DNA of 64,000 nucleotides from the NCBI RefSeq assembly GCF_000471905.2, contig NW_006496103.1:665552-729551 (forward strand), read 5' to 3'. The DNA comes from Amborella trichopoda (lineage: Eukaryota > Streptophyta > Magnoliopsida > Amborellales > Amborellaceae). Below the pieces are notes generated by a model that made no database searches, was not told the origin of the DNA, and saw only the letters and a program-made list of their open reading frames with translations. This document shows positions 45,379-58,224 of the stretch, in pieces (the stretch's first letter is position 1; each line of letters starts with the position of its first letter). A program made the translations under genes and the position numbers.

Positions 45379-47020
45379 TTAAAGAGAGAAAGAGACAAAA
45401 TTGAGTAGATAGAGTTTAGCCCACTGGATTGCATGTAGGAATAGCAGAAAATATTTATTCAGAGCTCTGCAAAGGTTGTAAAAATGGTCTCCTAGTATGC
45501 TAAAAGGACCTCTTAATATAGAGTCACAAGGTGGTTGCATACTCCCCAGCTTACGCCCCCGACGCAGACACCTCCGAAACGGCCAGCCCGGCCAGCACTT
45601 CCCTTCCCCTCCCACAACGCTCGGGATGGAGGCTGCAGCGCCAGCTCTAGGGACTCTCCCCTCAGCCTCAACATCAATCGACATCGACGTCAAAGGGGAC
45701 GGAGTCGAAGCCCCAAAAGCCTCTACTCTGGCGTGCTTGACACCAGAAGCAGCAGACGACACACCTGCAGCGGATGAGTCCCTCCTTCTTGGACGGGTAC
45801 TCTTCTTCTAGACCAATGGGGGCAACTGGACGCCCTCCAGACCTTCTCTTCTTCCCTCCTCTCGCCTCTCCTCCCGATCCCTCTTCACAGGGCAAAGGGT
45901 CCACATCTAAGATTTCCACTTCAAAAGGAGAGCCAGAAACAAAGAAAAGGGTTAGCCCAAAAAGCAAGAGAAACAACACCGTGGCCATGCCAAGGGTACA
46001 CTGGAGCGAATAAAGAAGCAACGCTACCTAGAGGAGGAGTCGAACTGGTGCTAGCCATAATCATTGACAAGGGTAACGAAGGTTAGCAAGGGTCTCAACT
46101 CAAAAAGGTGACGATGAAAGGGAACACAAGAAGAAGAATGAACAGAAATTAGGGTTTTTACTCTAGATAAAAAACCCTGGAAAAAATGAGGACTGTCGTT
46201 GTGCACCCCCTTTTATAAAGCCAAAGAGAAGAGAAGGAAGGCGTATTGTGCCAGACCGGCGGCATGACACATGGCCCAATCATGAGAAAATGCCAGTAAC
46301 ACGCGAAACGACACGTCGCATAAAAACGGGGCATGGAAGCACAACCGGCATGTGAACTGAAGCGCTGCACAAGCGAAACGTTGCGTGACTCAGAGGTATG
46401 AAAGTACGAACAGCACGCGCAGCAATGTGCCACACGTGTGAAAGATTACGCCTCGTCTCGAGAAGGCACAAAAAGGATGCACCATCAAGACATCGTGCAA
46501 TCCTGACGCCACCACTCTCATGCGACATTTACTGCCCTACAAGTGCTACCTCGTTCACCAAGAATGACTTGCCTACTGCTGGCGAGATGCCGCTCAGGTA
46601 TGCAATTTTCCCCTCAAGCCCACATGAATCTCGAGCCCACTCAAAGGCTCGCCACATACTCGTACGCCGTCACACCAGATGGGCAAGTGAACCACGTTCC
46701 TTCCGCCACCCGCACACACAGAACCCTCCGCGTTCAAAACCAAAAACAAAAAAACAAATCCGGGGTCCTCGCGAAAATAAAAATGATGCATACCCCAAGG
46801 GTTGAGACAAAAACCCACAAAGGAGCGTCTCAACCGTCCAAACTAAGGCAAGAGATGATTGGCTCATGGGCAAGATGAGCGTTCTACAAACCATTTCTTA
46901 TCCTCACCATCAGCAAGGATAAGAACTGAGCCAAAGAAAAAGAAGACTAAGAAAACCATGGGCCAAGTAAGCACACAGAGCAATGGAGGAGAGTTCAATG
47001 CAACGGGAGATTTATTTCAT
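45379..47020 (-). mobile_element. second, inverted copy of the antisense cassette
   Basis: Homologous to 39,730-40,770 but on minus: AATAAA at 47,016-47,011, TATA CTTTATAAAAGGGGG at 46,220-46,206, then an ATG-led segment at 45,996 (MATVLFLLLFGLTLFFVSG) and an open stretch at 45,762-45,379 (SSAASGVKHARVEAFGASTP). The two copies have diverged strongly in the coding part but keep the promoter. It abuts the outer end of the family B LTR at 45,363. Fossil; function unknown. Confidence 0.5.
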
Positions 47021-47160
47021 GAACAACAAGGATTACAAAATGGTTATTACAGCAAATCTGTAATTCCTAAAAGTACATCCGTTCTAAAATAAATCCACTC
47101 CCGTCAAAAGCCTCGCTGCCTTCTCACGACGGTAGTGGCACATAAAGAGGCGGTATCCTT
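47020..47160. other. junction sequence, no gene
   Basis: Short stretch beyond the AATAAA of the inverted cassette, followed near 47,175 by a 21-bp direct duplication (AAGTAAGACTTGAA, twice). Nothing else recognised. Confidence 0.3.
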
Positions 47161-48720
47161 CACTTCAAGTAAGACTTGAAAAGAATCAAGTAAGACTTGA
47201 ATAGAATCAGCAACGCCTCTTCCTCTTGAATGCCCCCGGGTGAAGTCGAAGAGCCAGAATTTCGTTACTCGAGTAGCAACAAGCTAAAGCCCGAGTAAGA
47301 ACTCCTGCATACCAACAGTTCACCCAAGTGTTGAACCAACAAGTTGATCAAATCACAATGTTGGTCAACCCTCGTGAAAAGGATGACAGACCAACGAAGA
47401 CCAGTGCAATTTACCATCATATCTGGATGGACGCGACGGGATTCAGGGTTGTTGAACCTCAACATCTTACGCAGAGCCTTGGACCTTGCACTCCGGAGCC
47501 CAAGCAAGCAGAAGGGACCTGAAAGCACAAACCCATCATCCAACATGGGTCCGCTAGCGCTTTCGCACAGTCGAACACTTTCACCTAGAAGCCCAACGCA
47601 TGAACTCCCTTCAGGATTCGGGACCCATGAGCCAGCCTCAGCAAAGGACATGGCTGCTCAGGGAGATGCTGCAGGACTTCCACCATGTGGGGAAAGGCTG
47701 TCTCAGCACGATTAAAGGGCATCAAAATGCTCAGAAACGAACAACCACTGAGCATATAACAATAAATCGGCTGAACCATCGTTACAAGTCCACGAAAAAA
47801 CTTCCAAGATCGGGCAATGGTGGGAGGACCCTCAAGTAGGGATGGTTTCGTCATTAGCATGAAAGCTCTTAGGGGCGTTTTGATTATTACACCTAATTTC
47901 AAGATTTTATTTTAATTTCTTTAATTGTAATTAAATTTTATTTTTAACGTTCAGCCTTGTTTGGTGAATCCTCTATATAAGCAAGCTTAAGTCACTTGTA
48001 AAATGGTGGAATATTGCGCATCATTCATCTCTAAAACAGAGGTATAACGCTTGTTTTCACTAGTTTTTTGCTTCTAAACCCTTAATCCTGTCGAGAGGAG
48101 AGAGAAAAATTTTCCAAAGAGAGAAAATACCACTGAGTGCACGGCCCCTTACTGGAGCGAGAAAACCTCCCCACCCATGCAGACACATTCTCTCTCAAGC
48201 CGGGTCACACCCTGCGTCCTCTCTCTCTTCTCCTTTAGGCATTGTCTGCCCCAAGTAGCAGTCCGCAACCGCTAGGGACGCGCGGTCACGAGCATGCCTG
48301 TGAGTGTCGATCCTCAGTTTCTCTCATACCCTCCTAATCCAGCCAGTCGGTCCCCCTCCAACACGGAACCATCACAAAAGGGGGATAATCACGCCCCATT
48401 GCAGTTGCACGAGAGAGAGAGAGTGAAGAGAGACCTTTTGACCTGAAGAGAGCCCCTGTCCAAACCCTGCTGGTAGACAATCATAGGGCTTCGCAATTGT
48501 TCTAAGAAAGCGAACTGCCCCGGAGTATCTCACGAACCCCAAGGAGCGAGGCAAGGGCGCAAGCGCACCTCCCTTGCTGTAAAATCTCTCTCGTTGTTGG
48601 TTCCTATTTGCGCACAGGAGAGCCTACATGCCCATGCACCGATAGGTGCCCAGCACAAGCATATCGCCGCGGTTGTTTGAGAGAGGGTCTTCCACCTCGC
48701 GCACGTGCTACACCCGCCCG
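47160..48720 (+). mobile_element. family B LTR copy 3 (plus strand)
   Basis: Shares with copy 1 (inverted) GGGCATCAAAATGCTC at 47,717, TTAATTGTAATTAA at 47,921, the TATA box CCTCTATATAAGCAAGC at 47,970-47,986, a GA tract near 48,413, GTCCAAACCCTGCTGGTAG-like sequence at 48,459, and GAGAGAGGGTCTTCC near 48,678. No internal domain is attached, so this is a solo LTR or a rearranged end. Decayed. Confidence 0.6.
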
Positions 48721-48856
48721 CACGAGGACCAAGGCGAAGACCATGCCCCGACCACTTTGGTCTGTCAGTGTTTTGAGTACTAGCAGGACTGCGTTGTCAC
48801 TAGCTCTCTCCTTATTCGTGGGAGGGACATAAGTATGTCAAAAATGACGTACAACA
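48720..48856 (-). mobile_element. family B LTR end fragment, inverted
   Basis: CTAGCTCTCTCCTTATTC and AAAAATGACGTACAACA at the right end match the outer U3 ends at 36,685 and 45,363, but in opposite orientation to the LTR at 47.2-48.7 kb. Its end falls exactly where LINE coding sequence begins (CTTGTATAAGATC), so an LTR element probably inserted into the LINE and was then rearranged. Confidence 0.6.
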
Positions 48857-51463
48857 CTTGTATAAGATCATCTCTAAATTACTGTCGTTGAGGTTGAAAG
48901 AGGTGGTTCTAGAGGTCATCTCCAGGCCTCAGTCGGCATTTATTGAAGGAAGGATAATAACTGATAGCATTCGCATTACGCATGAATGTTTGCATTCTAA
49001 AGGTCTCAATGTAGTTCCAAGAGTATTTCTGAAAATTGATATGGAAAAAGCTTATGATCAGGTTGAATGGAGTATTTTGGATGAGATAATGAAATGTGTG
49101 AATTTTGGGAGGAAGTGGAGAGATTGGATTAGGGGATGCTTGTCCTTAACTCATTTTCCAATGCTTGTTAATAATAGTCCTAAAGGATTTTTTAAAGCTT
49201 CAAGAGGTTTGAGGCAAGGTGATCTTCTATCTCCCTTTTTCTTTAACTTGATGGTTGAAGGTTTTAGTTTGATGTTGAGTAGAGTGGAAAGTAGTTGTCG
49301 TTTCCATGGTATACAGGTGGCTGCCAATGGCCCAACTATTTCTCACTTGTAGTATGCAAATGATACGCTTATTTTCTGTGATGCAAATCTCCAACAGGTT
49401 CAATCGATTTCCTTGTTTCTTAGTTGTGAAGTCACTTTGGGTTTTAAAGTAAACTTTGGTAAGACAACTTTGGTGGGGATAGGATATGATGGTTTTATTG
49501 TAGATTTGTTGGCAAAGAGTATTGGGTATGCAGTGGCACACTTTCCAATAACTTATCTAAGGATCCCTATTTTAGATTCTAGGCCAAATAGAGCGGTTTG
49601 GGACTCCGTTTTGAAAAGAATTCATGCTAAATTGGACATGTGGAAGTCTAATTTCCTTTCTCTAGGGGGACGTGTGACTTTGATTAAATCTACATTATCC
49701 AATATGCCCGTCTATTTACTCTCTGTATTACATATGCCTTCCAATGTGATAAAGGAGATAAAAAGTCTTATGAGGAATTTCCTCTGGGGCTCTTTTGAGG
49801 GTAACTGTAAATACCATTTGGTAGCCTGGGATAAGTTTGTGCCCCGAAGTCTGAAAGAGGGTTGGGTATTCAAAAAATTAAATTTGTGAATCAAGCCTTA
49901 TTATCCAAATGGTGATGGAGGTCGGTGGTGGGTGGAAATCAGTTATGGAAAGAGGTGTTGTTTGCAAAGTATGGTGTTGATCATGCAGCCTGTATTAGAA
50001 AGGGGCAAGTTTCTTCTGGTATATATCAAATTTGGAAGGGTATTTATGCTAATAAGGAAGTGGTTGTGAGAACTTTGAGGTGGGAGATTGGGAATGGTCT
50101 ATCGATTGATTTTTGGAATCAGAAATGATTGTGGCAGAATCTCTTTAGGGTACAATTTAAGGATATCTTTGAGAAAGCGATTGACCAATCGATAGAGGTG
50201 AGTAATGCATTTATTGATGGGCTGGGTGGTCTTAGTTGGGATATTAGACTTATCTATAATAGGTGCCGGATAATACTTATGCATGGTTTTGTGAGCTTTT
50301 AAGTTGGTTAGATAAAGTATATATATTTGTGTCGGAACTCACACTAGATGGGGTTTTTTCTGTCAAATCAGCCTATCTTTTGTTATATCATGATAGAGTT
50401 TGGTGGGAGCAGCAAAGGCTTAGAGATATATGGAAATGGAAGATTCCACATGAGATACAAATATTTATGTGGACATTATCACAAAATAAAGTGTTGACGG
50501 TGGATAATTTGAGGAAGATGGGTAAGCTTATAGTAAATTGTTGTATTCTTTGCAAGGAGGATGAGGAGACTGGTGATCATTTATTTCTCCACCGTAAATA
50601 CACTTTATCGCTATGGAAATGGGCCCTTCGATACCTCTTCCTGACCAGCATATACATATTTTAGATCAGCTGTCAGTTCCTCTTATTCCAAAATTGGGTG
50701 TTCTAATTTGGAAACTTTTTAGAGCTTCGGTTGTGTGGGAGGTGTGGTTGGAGAGGAATAGGAGGAATTTTGATGGAAAATGCTTGGACGCTGTATATGT
50801 GAAGGATAAGATCGTTCAAAATGTTTGGCTATGGTTGTCCATTACTAAGGAAGGAGCAGGTATTTCCAAGATTGATGTTACTCGCAATCTTCGAGCTTTG
50901 ATGTTCCTTAGAGAGAGACAGGTTATCATTCATAGATGTGGGATTCTGCCTATCAGTGCTTGTGTTAAATCAAATTTTGATGGTAGCTCTTATGGGAATC
51001 CTAGACCAGCGGGGATGGGAGGATGGGTGTCTAATTGTGCTGGCACAGAGTTATGTTTTTTCTTTGGTCCTCATGGGATTGCAATAGCAAATACCGTTGA
51101 ATTGTTAGTAGTACTTCAAGGAGTTAAAATATTCAAAGAGTGATTTCAAGGGGTGGGGTGGGAGGAGGAAGGAGATTAATTGAATGTGATAAATTGGTGC
51201 TCGGGTAACAATAAGCCTCCTTGGAGTTTAATGATTTATTGATTGCAGGTGATAGATTTATATAAAAATCAAGTGGTATTTTGTAACCATATTTATAGGG
51301 AAGCTAATGAGAGAGTTGATCTCTTAGCTAAAGATGGGGTCCACAAGGAAGAATTGATTATTTCTGCTCTATTTAATGTTTTGGTTCCTTCTTCTTTACC
51401 GTTATAACACTTTGATTGATGTTTGAATAAAAGTCATGTGCGCTTGTCAAAGAAAGAAAAGTA
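48857..51463 (+). mobile_element. L1-type LINE, 5'-truncated, inactive
   Basis: Encodes the RT half of a plant L1 ORF2. RT motifs run from QSAFIEGRIITDSI (near 48,930) through KIDMEKAYDQVEW (49,036) and GLRQGDLLSP (49,208) to YANDTLIF (49,353), where the usual F/YADD has Asn for the first Asp. After that come YLRIPI and the GGRVTLIKSTLS block, a zf-RVT domain (WKWKIPHEIQIFMW, CILCKEDEETGDHLFLH, 50,430-50,590) and an RNase H (NFDGSSYGNPRPAGMGGW, 50,975). Defects include a stop at 49,350-49,352 just before the catalytic motif, a frame change near 49,865, a stop at 50,126-50,128 and a frame change between 50,600 and 50,660. ORF1 and endonuclease are missing. The 3' end has AATAAA at 51,426 and an A-rich tail near 51,450. 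Confidence 0.93.
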
Positions 51464-51496
51464 TCATGTATACTTGTCAAAGAAAAAAAAGTATCT
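51433..51496. repeat. 31-bp tandem duplication at the LINE/copia junction
   Basis: TCATGTGCGCTTGTCAAAGA..AGAAAAGTA at 51,434-51,463 is followed by TCATGTATACTTGTCAAAGA..AAAAAAGTA. The duplication lies at the A-rich LINE tail, just before copia RT sequence begins. It may be a tail duplication or a target duplication. Confidence 0.7.
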
Positions 51497-54200
51497 TAAT
51501 CCTCGAAATATAGCATCACAATGCTCTTTACTTAAGCAACTTGTATATCTATTAAGCTTGTCAACCGCATATACAATGTCAAGCCTCGTGCTAATCATTG
51601 CATACATCAAACTACTAATTATCATAGCATATTCAAGTTGAGATATACATCTCCCATCATTTTTCTTTAATTTAATATGAGGATCTATATGGGTAGAGAT
51701 TGACTTACTATCAGAATGCTCAAATTTATTAAGCATTTTCTCAATATAGTCAGATTGAATCAAGATTAATATTTTTTCTTTTCTCACTATTTTGATATCA
51801 AGTGTCACATCAGTATCTCCTAAGTCCTTCATATCAAAGTTAGATACGATGAACTTTTTAGTTTCCTTCATAATTTTTCAATTAGAGCTAAAAATAAGCA
51901 TGTCATCCACATATAAACAAATAATGACACATAAATAATTCATTTTCTTACTATACACACATTTATCAGCCTCATTTGTCTTAAAACCATTTGACATCAA
52001 CGCATTGTCAAATTTCTTATGCGATTGTTTAGGTGCTTGTTTAGTCCATAAATAGATTTAACCAATTTACATACTTTATTATCATGACTTGACATTACAA
52101 ACCCTTCGATTTTTCCATACATATTTCTTCTTCTAAGTCATCATTTAATAACGCAGTTTTTACATCCATTTGATGCATGACTAGATGATTAGTAGAGGCT
52201 ATTGCTAAGAGAAATCTAATAGTAGTAATTATTGCCACATGTATATATGTGTCAAAATAATCAATGCCTTCTTTTTGTTTAAAACCTTTAGCAACTAATC
52301 TTATTTTATACTTATTAATAGAACCATCATAATTCATTTTTCTTTTAAAAATCCATTTGCAACCAATGAGTTTAAAACTTATTGGAAGATCTGCTAATTT
52401 CCAAATTTTATTAGCTATTATGGAATCCATTTTATTATTAATAGCTCATCTCCAAAACATTGCATCTCGATATGTCAACGCTTCATTTAGCGATGTCGGA
52501 TCTTCCTCCACATTTGAGACTATAGGTAATGAATTCAAAATTTTATTTTGATTAGCTTCACCAAGATAAATATAAAAGTCAGGTCCAAAATTATAAGATG
52601 GATCTCCTCTAATTCTCTTACTTCTTGGTTCTATTATTTCATCATCATTATTTTCTACATGCTCTTAATCAACATTATGATCATTTTCATGATTATTTTC
52701 ATTTTGCATGCTACTTGATTTCACTTTTACAAGTGAGATTTTCAAAAAATTCAAAATCTCTAGATTCCAAAATTGTGTTAGAAATTAGATAAAAAAAGTC
52801 TATATGCTTTACTATTATGAGAATATCCCACAAAGACACATTTAGATGTTCTAGGACCCAATTTATTTCTTTTAGGATCTAGAAATCTAACATATGCAAG
52901 ACAACCCCATACTTCGAAAAAATTCAAAAAAGGTCTTTTACCAAACCAAAGCTCATAAGAAGTCTTATCACTCTTTTTATATGGAATTTTATTCAAAATT
53001 AAGCATGTACTTAATAAAGATTCACCCCACAAATTCAATGGCAATGAAGAAGAAATAAGCATTGTATTAACCATTTTAATTATAGTTCGATTTTTCCGCT
53101 AGTCCATTTTATTGAGGGGTATATGGAGAAGTTACTTGATGAATAATGTCATTATTTTCACAAAATTCATTAAAGTCGTTTGATAAATATTCTCCTCCTC
53201 TTATAACTTCTAATAATTTTGATTTTCTTACTAAGTTGATTTTGAACTTCCGCTTTGAAAACTTTAAATTTTTTAAAAGCATCATCTTTATGTCTAAGCA
53301 AATAAACATAAGCAAATCTAGAAAAATAATCAATAAAAGTAACAAAATATCATTTACCACCTCTAGTTAGAATATTATTTAGATCACATATATCACTATG
53401 TTTAAGTCCTAATAATTCACTATTTCTTTCAATTGAAGGAAATGTCTTTCTAGCAATTTTAGCTTGTACATATACTTCATATTTTTCTTTAGTTAATTCA
53501 TCACAATTAGAAATTAATCCTAATTTAACCAAAGATTTGATAGAGGCATAATTAATTTGTCTTAATCTACCATGCCATACATCACAAGAAGTCACAATAT
53601 ACGTAGAAGACATATTCATTTTATTAACAAGATCAAATTTAAACATCTCATCACATGAGTATCCCTTGCCAACAAATACACCATTTTTGCTCAAGATGAG
53701 TTTGTCAGACCCAATGACTATTTTAAAGCGCTTTTTGTACAAGATACATCTTGAAACATGGTTTCTTCTCATTCTCTAAGGTGAGTATATTGCCCGTACT
53801 CAACTTTAGATCTATCGTACCCTTTCTAAGCATATTTGTCATAGCTTGGGTTTGAATCGAATTACCATCACCTACTGGTTCAAAAGTCTTAAACATGTCT
53901 CGATTATTAAATACATGAATGGTAGTGTCAATATCGACCCACCATCCATTTTCTTTACCGCTCATATTTACTTCGGTAACCATTGCTACAAAAGTTTCTT
54001 CAGTGGTCAAGTTCACTTGGTTTCTAGGCCTTTTGAGGCATTTTTTATGTCGACAATCTCTTGAATAGTGCCCCGGTTTTCCGCATATATAACAAGTGGA
54101 TTTCTTTTTATTATTATTGGCAATAGACTTTTTGTCCTTATAATTTTCATTATGGCCTTGGAAAAGAAAAACTTCTTGTTAAAAGGAGCACTTGATTTTT
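51482..54200 (-). mobile_element. Ty1-copia element remnant (gag end, protease, integrase, RT)
   Basis: Domains on minus run in copia order. Nucleocapsid knuckle CYICGKPGHYSRDCR is near 54,095-54,050, followed by the protease region WWVDIDTTIHVFN (about 53,940) and a pre-integrase block (CDVWHGRLRQINYASIKSLV, about 53,590). Next are the integrase core (NDIIHQVTSPYTPQ at 53,109; SSLPLNLWGESLLSTCLILN), the RT start (WKLADLPISFKLIGCKWIFK, 52,400) and the RT end (FDMKDLGDTDVTLDIKIV, 51,840; SQLEYAMIISSLMYAM). LTRs were not identified, and the copia RNase H region is not in the window next to the LINE. The sequence style resembles the Tork side of copia, with low confidence. It has multiple breaks; an old fossil. 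Confidence 0.9.
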
Positions 54201-54204
54201 ACTC

Positions 54205-54537
54205 AACAAGGTTTGCCATAGAGTGAAATAGATTTTTGCTCAAAGTGCACCATCAAGCACGCCCTCGCACACACATATGCACACGCACATGCATCACACG
54301 CTTCGTATTTTCCGCACATGCACATTCTCTCTCGTTTGTACTTAAGAGTATATTGCATGGGAATGCATGCTTTTAAATACAGCTCAACAAACTCTCTCAT
54401 CTTCAATGCGAGACTCAAACCCACATCTTTTTCTCTCTACAAAGCAATTTAGGAAAGAACGATGAAACAAAATAATAATATATAAGACCTTTATTAAAAA
54501 TAAGGTCACACATAACATCAATTAATGATGATTCCAA
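54205..54537. other. junction between copia and gypsy remnants
   Basis: Contains a CA-rich purine/pyrimidine stretch (CACGCACATGC-type, 54,255-54,305). The 73-codon minus-strand open frame here is Cys/Ala-rich because of it. No gene. Confidence 0.4.
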
Positions 54538-54834
54538 TTAAAGATCCGAACCTACTTGCTCTTCACCTTCAAGAGGATCTTCATCAAATTTAGGTAGATC
54601 GCTCTCCCGACCATGAGGATCCCAATGTAGAGCGTGCGTATGGAACGAGTTCTCGAAAATAGTGTCTGACTCACCACCATCACCACAGTGTGTTGTGGTT
54701 GAATTTTGCATCAAGCCTTGTGTTAGCATATCTATTTGCCTTCTCAAATCTTCGATCTGTATGTCTAAGAGGTCCCGCTCTTGCTGAATTGGCTCATTCT
54801 CGGCACCTAGCTCTCGAGTACGTCTATGAACCAT
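54538..54834 (-). mobile_element. Ty3-gypsy gag amino-terminal remnant
   Basis: An open stretch beginning MVHRRTRELGAENEPIQQER, continuing ERDLLDIQIEDLRRQIDMLT and ending DLPKFDEDPLEGEEQVGSD. A coiled-coil start of this style is typical of chromovirus gag polyproteins. It lies downstream (minus) of an LTR-like region ending at 55,578. The rest of gag is absent or unrecognisable; broken. Confidence 0.7.
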
Positions 54835-54849
54835 GATGCCTTATCAATG

Positions 54850-55578
54850 AGCACCACGATTGCACAAATATCACTATAATACCGCCTGACGCAGTTGAAA
54901 ATTACCGATCGACAATAGCCGACAAAGAACTACATTTTAGAGAAAAAAAACAGAGAAGAAATCAACAAGAAGATAGCTCAAACGTGCAGATTAGAGTTCT
55001 TCGGCACACACCCACAAGCACAAGAAGGAAAAAAATTTCACAAAACGCCAAACGCACTTTCTCTCTCTGCACGATCTCCAAAAGCTAACTTTTTATTTAC
55101 ATCAAGCTTCAACTGTTTACAATGAGCTCTTCCCTTTTTAAACACCCTTTTACAACTTTCCTTGCCAACTAGTCGCGTTAATCTTTTCCTAAAAGATAAG
55201 TTTAAGAACCCCATCTATTAAAGCAAACCCTCTCTTCATGCCCTGAGAGATATATCTAAATGATTCTACCTCTTAAAACGAACCACTTCCCACTAAAACC
55301 TCCTTTTTATGTTGATCTTAAAACTACGGCTATTATCTATAAGACAACCCTACCTAAATTCAACATATACATAAAAATTCAACATATACATAAAAATGGA
55401 CTTATAAAAAAAATATTTATCAAACTAACCCAAAGAATCATAAACTAATCTTATTTCTAACATATTAACTCTAATAAAATAAAATAAAAAAGTTCACCCA
55501 CAAAAAAATAATAATTAAGTCTCCCAAACTTTGAGAAAAATAAAAAGTATTGAATCCATCTTATATTGATCTGCATCA
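54850..55578 (-). mobile_element. candidate chromovirus LTR
   Basis: On minus it starts TGATGCAGATCAATATAAG at 55,578, preceded by the purine-rich GGGCACGGGAGAG. This is the same start and preceding tract style as the composite element (TGATGCA after CCGGGAGAA). The AT-rich body runs toward the gag start at 54,834. The 3' boundary and primer site were not found. It contains a short direct repeat AAATTCAACATATACATA at 55,356 and 55,374. Confidence 0.5.
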
Positions 55579-57480
55579 CTCTCCCGTGCCCTTCTTGCCC
55601 CAATTGTTGGATGGAGATAGGAGGGACGAGGCTCCTCCGCCTACTTCATTGAGGCACCCCAAGCGCTTGGCAAAGAGAGTCTAACTTCTCAAGGACGAAG
55701 TGCACAAAAATTTTGGTAGAGGAAGTGCGTACTCCGCCTCAATTTCCTGTGTAACTCATCAATCAGTGTTAAGGGTCCCATCAAATTGTAACCCAGACGA
55801 GTAATTGGCCGTAAGACCACCCCATACGAATTACCGACAATGTCGGCTTGAGGGCGAGAAAACTGAAAATCCGATAGAACTAGGAGAAGATTTTTTTGTT
55901 CAAGAGAAAGGAAGCAAAAGAAAATAATAAAAGTAAAGCCAAAGAAAGGGGATTGACCTTAAGTCAAGCCCCCAGGACCAGCACTTGGAATCGATGGTCG
56001 TTTCATGATCGTATTTGATGCGCCGACTAGTTCCAGCCACTTTGGAATTCGTTGGGTTAGAAAGGACTGGTATTAGGGAGTTTTGAGATTCAAAGGTTGT
56101 TGGTATTAGGGTTAGGAGTGTCAGGTTTGAGGTTCAGGTTGAAGGCACAGACTTAAGGTTTTTATGGTCAAGGCGATATATAGTGCGGTAAAGTTTCGGT
56201 CCTTATGAGAATTTGGGGTCCCAAAATTGAAGGACATGGCTTCTATTTATAAACAAAATCCCCTTCAATAGTGTCACAAAGTTCCAACTCATGCTCAGCT
56301 GTCAATTTGCAACACCAACGGTGCCAACGCTCACTAGCAATGGCAACTACACAATTATTTTAAAGTCACATCACCAGTGCCAACGTTGTCAATGAATCAT
56401 TAAGGCATGCGTAACATACTTCCACTCGTTAATGAAAACACTGTTCCTGTTGGCAGCTTGGGATCGGGGTCACTGATTGGTGGCGTCGCCACAACTAACA
56501 TCAGGATTGCCGCTAATGAAGCCACATTCCTAGTGATGTACATTGGCAACGGTTCGGGCCTGTCCTTTTCTAGGCGTTGCTACCACACACATGGGCGTGG
56601 GCACTGTCAATGTTAGCCTTAATCATTCCATTTGAATAATTAGTCCTTCCCTATTTAATTAAATCACTTTTCGTACATGTGGGGGACTGACGTTTCTTGA
56701 CGTTGCCACCTCTGATGTCGACATCGACACCACCAATGCTAGGCCTAATCATTCACTTTTCAATAAATTGTACTACCCCATTTAATGAAACCATTGCTCC
56801 ACACAAGTTGACGTTATTCGATTCCTAGTGTGGGCATCACCAACGCTGGCATGAGTGCCACTGACACTACGTTCACGTGAGGCTTCGGGCCTTATTTTTT
56901 GGTGGGTCTTTAGGTTAGTGGTTTAGGCCAATTATGGTGAAGTACTGAAACTGACGGCACTACCACCCCTAATGCGGGCATTGGTGGCTCTGACGCTAAG
57001 GTTAGGACCTTTGTTGTGGCATTTGTGGTCCTAATAACAGTGTTGGTGGTCTTCACAACTGGCCTTTTACATCACTGCCCCTAGTGTGAGAGTTGGGGGC
57101 TCTGGCGCTAAGGGTTAGCCCCCTTGTTGCAGCATTTGCGGTCCAAACGCCGGCATTGGTGGCACCAATGCTGGAGACCAATGCATCATTTCTATCAACA
57201 ATTCCACAAGCTATAACTTCCAAACCGTACATTGCATTCAACGATTATAGAGCCATTGGAAAGCTTATTTAAAATCTATTTTGAGCCCAAAATATTGATT
57301 CTTGAAGGATCTATGAGGCTTAGGCTTCAAGGTGTCTGCTTTCGCGGTTCTGGGTCTCAAAATTGTGTATAGATTGATTTTTGAGGTATCTCTTGATCCT
57401 AAATCCTATGGTTCCCAAGTCTTGGGCTTCCTGGAATTCCCTTAACGAGGGATAGGGTGTCTACAGTCATTGAAGCATTA
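55579..57480 (+). mobile_element. degenerate LTR-like region with minisatellite traces, no gene
   Basis: A TATA-like CTATTTATAAACAAAATCCC sits at about 56,241. Downstream are GC-rich degenerate repeats with cores such as CCAACGCTCACTAGCAATGG and ATCACCAACGCTGGCATGAG. A clear duplication joins 56,967-57,050 (GGTGGCTCTGACGCTAAGG) to 57,078-57,160 (GGGGGCTCTGGCGCTAAGG). The end phrase TCTTGGGCTTCCTGGAATTCC near 57,420 resembles TCTTGGGTCTCCTTGAAACTC in the family A LTR at 21,336. Probably another long LTR of the same broad type; decayed. Confidence 0.45.
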
Positions 57481-58224
57481 TATATTACTACAAGATCAAC
57501 ATCATTGGATTCTATGAGCAAGCCAACTTATGCCACATAGTGAGTGTGTGATTTTGTGTGTGTGCATAGGGATTGTATGCTACGCATTTATATTTGTTGC
57601 AAGGAGATCACAACTATTCCTAGTCATTAAATGTCAAATTGGATAGCTTAGGGTGAGTCACAAAATCCAAAAAGTTTTTATTTTAAGTCTAGTCAATAAC
57701 ACTCTTGTAACCACCCAATTTTAAAATCTGTCAGACAAGAGTGATTGTGACCTCCCAGTATAAAAAGTAAATAGTCTCTTCTTATACTTTTCTATATAAA
57801 TATGTGAGTGGTTTCATGCCATTGTGTCATTGTAATATAATAAAATCATATTTCAAGAAAACCATTTGTGTGGCATTTATACGACAACATTTTACATATA
57901 CATTGTCTTCATCCCAACAATCAATCCCAAAAAATTAACATTCAAATTTCACGTTACGTATAGTCAAATAAGCACCCATACAATAAGGAATCTCAACCGT
58001 TCATTTGATGATTTTAAGCTCTTGGCTTTTAGGAATTCTAAATCATTAATTTCCTTTTTAACATTGTTAATTTAATAATAATAAAGCGATCTACAAAATT
58101 TAGAAAAAAAAAAAAGTTCATTTTGAAGCTCAGATCTAAGCATCTTATCAAATGGATGACCTATGTTAAATGGGTTAAAAAAACGTTGTTTAGGGTGCAT
58201 TTTGTATTTTTGTGATTGCTCATC

